Part shown: positions 23,669 to 26,931 of the stretch, in pieces
How positions within the stretch are numbered: the stretch's first letter is position 1
Layout: the number at the start of each line of letters is the position of its first letter
Assembly (NCBI GenBank): GCA_001464255.1
Contig: LNFD01000271.1
Coordinates: 1 to 26,931 of the forward strand
Direction: 5' to 3'
Length of the DNA: 26,931 bases
DNA from: Actinomycetales bacterium Ga0077552
GTDB taxonomy: Bacteria; Actinomycetota; Actinomycetes; Actinomycetales; Microbacteriaceae
Translations under genes and position numbers: made by a program
The notes under the pieces: model-generated
Database searches by the model: none
What the model saw: only the letters and a program-made list of their open reading frames with translations
What the model was told of the DNA's origin: nothing

Positions 23669-25243
23669 ATGGCCGCTGCCGACCGCTTCTACATCGCCAC
23701 CCCGATCTTCTACGTCAACGACGTGCCCCACATCGGGCACGCCTACACCGAGGTGGCTGCCGACGTGCTCGCGCGCTGGCACCGGCAGTCGGGGGTCGAC
23801 ACCTGGTCGCTCACGGGCACCGACGAGCACGGCCAGAAGATCCTGCGCACGGCCGTGGCCAATGGCGTCACGCCGCAGGAGTGGGCCGACAAGCTCGTCG
23901 ACTCGGCCTGGAAGCCGCTGCTCGACACGATCGACATCGCCAACGACGACTTCATCCGCACGACCGAGCCGCGGCACGAGAAGGTCGTGCAGCAGTTCCT
24001 GCAGAAGCTCTACGACGACGGCTTCATCACCGAGGGCGAGTACGAGGGCTACTACTGCGTCGGCTGCGAAGAGTACAAGCAGCCCGACGACCTCGTTCCC
24101 GGCACGGGCGAGTTCCACGGGCAGCTGGTGTGCTCGATCCACGGCCGTCCCGTCGAGGTGCTCAAGGAGAAGAACTACTTCTTCGCCCTCAGCAGCTTCC
24201 AGCAGCGGCTGCTCGACCTCTACGAGTCGCAGCCCGACTTCATCCAGCCCAGCAGCCTGCGCAACGAGATCATCTCGTTCGTGCGCCGCGGCCTCGACGA
24301 CCTCTCGATCTCGCGCCAGAGCTTCGACTGGGGCGTGCGCATCCCGTGGGATGACAGCCACGTCACCTACGTGTGGTTCGACGCCCTGCTCAACTACATC
24401 TCCGCGATCGGCTGGGGCAGCGATGACGAGAACTTCGCGCACCGCTGGCCGGCCGTGCAGCTCGTCGGGAAGGACATCGCGCGCTTCCACGCGGTCATCT
24501 GGCCCGCCATGCTCATGGCCGCGGGCCTGCAGCCGCCCGCGCGCGTGTTCGGCCACGGCTGGCTGCTCGTCGGCGGCGAGAAGATGTCGAAGTCGAAGCT
24601 CACCGGCATCGCCCCGCACCAGATCACCGATGTGTTCGGCAGCGACGCCTTCCGCTACTACTTCATGAGCGCCATCTCGTTCGGGCAAGACGGCTCGTTC
24701 TCGTGGGAGGACCTCGCCGCCCGCTACCAGGCCGAGCTCGCCAACGGCTTCGGCAACCTCGCCTCGCGCGTCATCGCCATGGTCGGCAAGTACTGCGACG
24801 GCGTCGTGCCCGACGCCACCGACGTGACCGATGCAGAGCGGGGCATTCAGAAGACGGTCGCGGATGCCGTGGTCGCCGCCCAGCGCGCCATCGACACGTT
24901 CGCCATCCACGACGCCATCGCGGCGGTCTGGACGATCGTCGACGAGCTCAACGGCTACATCACGCTGCAGGAGCCGTGGAAGGTCGCGAAGGACGAGGCG
25001 CAGGCGGCACGCCTGCACACGATCCTGTACACGGCGGCCGAGGGGCTGCGCGCCCTTGCCGTGCTGCTGTCGCCCGTCACCCCGCAGGCCGCCCAGAAGC
25101 TGTGGGTCGCGCTCGGCGCCGAGGGTGCGCTCGGGCCGCTGCTCGCGCAGAGCATCCCGAACGCCGGTGAATGGGGTCAGCTGCCCGCGGGCACGCAGAC
25201 GCAGCCGCTCGAGGCGCTCTTCCCGCGCATCGAGGCCGAGTAG
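23669..25243 (+). CDS. metG: Methionyl-tRNA synthetase
   Basis: A 524-aa class I aminoacyl-tRNA synthetase that charges tRNA-Met. Motifs: PHIGHAY (HIGH), TGTDEHGQKI, zinc-knuckle-like residues CVGC and CSIH (a C-x2-C / C-x2-H pair), WFDALLNYI and KMSKSKL. The length and the absence of a C-terminal tRNA-binding extension match the short actinobacterial form. The anticodon-binding helical domain occupies roughly residues 360-500. ATG 23669 has a -10 box just upstream. tatD follows after 61 nt, with its own possible promoter. Confidence 0.97.
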   Translation: MAAADRFYIATPIFYVNDVPHIGHAYTEVAADVLARWHRQSGVDTWSLTGTDEHGQKILRTAVANGVTPQEWADKLVDSAWKPLLDTIDIANDDFIRTTEPRHEKVVQQFLQKLYDDGFITEGEYEGYYCVGCEEYKQPDDLVPGTGEFHGQLVCSIHGRPVEVLKEKNYFFALSSFQQRLLDLYESQPDFIQPSSLRNEIISFVRRGLDDLSISRQSFDWGVRIPWDDSHVTYVWFDALLNYISAIGWGSDDENFAHRWPAVQLVGKDIARFHAVIWPAMLMAAGLQPPARVFGHGWLLVGGEKMSKSKLTGIAPHQITDVFGSDAFRYYFMSAISFGQDGSFSWEDLAARYQAELANGFGNLASRVIAMVGKYCDGVVPDATDVTDAERGIQKTVADAVVAAQRAIDTFAIHDAIAAVWTIVDELNGYITLQEPWKVAKDEAQAARLHTILYTAAEGLRALAVLLSPVTPQAAQKLWVALGAEGALGPLLAQSIPNAGEWGQLPAGTQTQPLEALFPRIEAE

Positions 25244-25280
25244 CCCGCGTCAACCCCCGCGCGTCTCCAGCCGGCCACGG

Positions 25281-25297
25281 TACGGTCATTGAGGAGG
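25281..25297 (+). promoter_or_regulatory. -10 box and strong ribosome binding site of tatD
   Basis: TACGGT (25281-25286) resembles the other -10 boxes but lies too far from the start for a leaderless mRNA. GAGGAGG (25291-25297) sits 7 nt before GTG 25305 and is the clearest Shine-Dalgarno in the window. It decides the GTG start. Confidence 0.55.
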
Positions 25298-25304
25298 CGA
25301 TACC

Positions 25305-26312
25305 GTGAGCGACCAGATTGATCCCCATGTGCGCGCCCGCGCGATCATGGAGGGCACGACGCGCGACCTCAGTTACCCGCCGAGCCCCGAGGCGCTCGTG
25401 GTGCCCGTCTACGACAACCACACGCACCTCGAGATCGCCGACGGCGAGAACCCGATGCACTACCGCGAGCACCTCGACCGCGCCTCGGCCGTCGGCGTGC
25501 GCGGCGTTGTGCAGGTCGGCACCGACGTGCTCACGAGCCGCTGGTCGGCCGCCGTCGCGGCGCGCGAGCCCCGGGTGCTCGCCGCGGTCGCCATCCACCC
25601 CAACGAGGCCCCGGCGCTCGCCGAATCGGGCGAGCTGGATGCCGCTCTCTCGGTCATCGACGAGCTGGCCGCGCAGCCCCGCGTCGTCGCGATCGGCGAG
25701 ACGGGCCTCGACTACTACCGCACCGAGCCGGGCACCGGACGCGACGCGCAGCTCGCCGCCTTCGAAGCCCACATCGCCATCGCGAAGAAGCACGGCCTGG
25801 CGCTGCAGATCCACGACCGCGACGCTCATGACGACATCGTGGCGACGCTGCTGCGGGTCGGACCCCCGGAGAAGGTCGTCTTCCACTGCTTCAGCGGCGA
25901 CGTCGAGCTCGCGAGCATCTGCGCCGAGCGCGGCTGGTACGCGAGCTTCGCCGGCACGGTGACATTCAAGAACGCCCGCAACCTGCGCGACGCGCTCGAC
26001 GTGCTGCCGCGGGCGCTGCTGCTCGTCGAGACCGACGCGCCCTTCCTGACCCCGCACCCCTACCGTGGCCGGCCCAACGGGCCCTACCTGCTGCCCTTCA
26101 CGGTGAGGGCGATCGCCGACCACCTCGGCACCGACGCGTCGATGCTCGCCGCGCAGCTGAGCTCGAACACCGAGCTCGTCTACGGTTCGTGGGACGCGAA
26201 CCCCGTTGTCGCGCCGGGCGACCCGTGGGCGCTGCAGGAGGTTCCGGGCGACCCCGACGACCTCGGCGACCTCGGCGGCGCGCTGCCCGACCACTACCCG
26301 GGCGAGCGGTGA
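25305..26312 (+). CDS. tatD: TatD family metal-dependent hydrolase/DNase
   Basis: A 335-aa TIM-barrel metallohydrolase; TatD proteins act as 3'-5' exonucleases or DNases. Metal ligands: His39 and His41 in DNHTHLE, Glu in IGETGLDYY, His in QIHDRDAHDD, His in FHCFSGD and Asp in VETDAPFLTPHPYRG. Typical members are about 265 aa; this one has about 35 extra residues at the N-terminus (from the GTG with a strong ribosome binding site) and about 35 acidic, Pro/Asp/Gly-rich residues at the C-terminus (ending DLGDLGGALPDHYPGER). Its stop overlaps the ksgA start by GTGA. The tatD-ksgA order is conserved in actinobacteria. Confidence 0.94.
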   Translation: MSDQIDPHVRARAIMEGTTRDLSYPPSPEALVVPVYDNHTHLEIADGENPMHYREHLDRASAVGVRGVVQVGTDVLTSRWSAAVAAREPRVLAAVAIHPNEAPALAESGELDAALSVIDELAAQPRVVAIGETGLDYYRTEPGTGRDAQLAAFEAHIAIAKKHGLALQIHDRDAHDDIVATLLRVGPPEKVVFHCFSGDVELASICAERGWYASFAGTVTFKNARNLRDALDVLPRALLLVETDAPFLTPHPYRGRPNGPYLLPFTVRAIADHLGTDASMLAAQLSSNTELVYGSWDANPVVAPGDPWALQEVPGDPDDLGDLGGALPDHYPGER

Positions 26313-26931
26313 GCGCACTGCTCGGCCCGGCGGAGGTGCGCGACCTCGCCGAGCTGCTGGGCGTGAGCCCCACCAAGAAGCTCGGCCAGAACTTCGTGCA
26401 CGACGCCAACACCGTGCGGCGCATCGTCTCAACCGCGGCCCTGCAGCCGGGCGAGCCCGTGCTCGAGGTCGGCCCGGGGCTCGGGTCGCTGACGCTGGGG
26501 CTGCTCGAGGCCGGGCATCCGGTCGTCGCGATCGAGGTGGATGCCCGTCTCGCTGCCCAGCTGCCTCTCACGGTCTGCGAGCTGCAGCCAGAGGCCGCGC
26601 TCGCCGTCGTCACCGCCGACGCCCTGCGGGTCTCGGCCGTGCCCGACGCGCCCGGCGGCGCGCGCCCCACCGCGCTCGTCGCGAACCTGCCCTACAACAT
26701 CTCGGTGCCCGTGCTGCTGCACTTGCTCGCGCTCGAGCCGGGTATCCGCCGCGTGCTCGTCATGGTGCAGGCCGAGGTCGGGCACCGGCTCGCGGCCGAG
26801 CCCGGGTCGAAGGTCTACGGCGGCCCCTCGATCAAGGCCGCCTGGTACGGGCGCTGGCGGGTCGAGGGGCAGGTGAGCCGGCAGGTGTTCTGGCCCGTGC
26901 CGAACGTCGACTCGGTGCTCGTGGGCATGAC
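26309..26931 (+). CDS. ksgA: 16S rRNA dimethyladenosine transferase KsgA/RsmA (partial, C-terminus outside window)
   Basis: 207 codons of a protein usually about 280 aa. It dimethylates two adjacent adenosines in helix 45 of 16S rRNA (A1518 and A1519) during small-subunit assembly. Motifs: KKLGQNFVHDANTVRRIV near the N-terminus, SAM motif I EVGPGLGSLT, VAIEVDARL, the catalytic NLPYNIS, and VMVQAEVGHRL. The frame is open to the window edge at VPNVDSVLVGM. GTG 26309 overlaps the tatD stop (GTGA, 26309-26312), so the genes are translationally coupled. Confidence 0.95.
   Translation, partial: MSALLGPAEVRDLAELLGVSPTKKLGQNFVHDANTVRRIVSTAALQPGEPVLEVGPGLGSLTLGLLEAGHPVVAIEVDARLAAQLPLTVCELQPEAALAVVTADALRVSAVPDAPGGARPTALVANLPYNISVPVLLHLLALEPGIRRVLVMVQAEVGHRLAAEPGSKVYGGPSIKAAWYGRWRVEGQVSRQVFWPVPNVDSVLVGM

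Overview
The window is high-GC DNA with GAC/GCC/CTC-type codon use, leaderless TAnnnT promoters and a pmt-rsmI-metG-tatD-ksgA gene block. This points to a high-GC actinobacterium, most likely family Microbacteriaceae; the family call is inference. Genes are dense and mostly housekeeping. No tRNA, rRNA, CRISPR, insertion sequence or phage gene was seen. No gap between genes exceeds 300 bases; the largest are 5399-5672 and 21463-21724.

Layout. 1-2661 (-) is the N-terminal two thirds of the DEAH helicase HrpA, cut by the window edge. 2750-5398 (+) is a four-gene overlapping operon: membrane protein, small winged-helix regulator, ABC ATPase, ABC permease. It is read from a promoter with a palindromic operator between -35 and -10. 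5399-6071 holds a duplicated palindromic element and an orphan ArsR-type regulator with atypical codons. 6104-10399 (+) is a propionate (2-methylcitrate cycle) operon gntR-prpD-prpB-prpC, with a perfect 18-bp palindrome over the promoter, followed by an aldo/keto reductase.

11304-13762 (+) is an unusual coupled pair: an ANL-superfamily adenylating enzyme whose stop overlaps the start of a secreted glycine-rich protein ending in a sortase-E-like LAATG wall-sorting signal. I consider this the best candidate for an undescribed system. 13776-18313 (-) carries a metallo-beta-lactamase-fold hydrolase, a CoA-binding protein coupled to an O-acetylhomoserine sulfhydrylase (metY), and a 577-aa membrane protein with a secreted N-terminal domain and a polyproline linker. 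A DUF418 membrane protein (18478-19725) diverges from it.

19798-26931 is the conserved actinobacterial block: pmt (-), rsmI (+), two related small lipoproteins (-), metG, tatD and the start of ksgA (+). The resuscitation factor rpfB, which sits between tatD and ksgA in Mycobacterium tuberculosis, is absent; the two genes overlap by 4 nt.

Three features run across genes. Many starts have a TAnnnT -10 box exactly 6-7 nt before the start codon, implying leaderless mRNAs. Operon members are joined by ATGA/GTGA overlaps. The hexamer GGATGC is strongly enriched while GGACGC is scarce.
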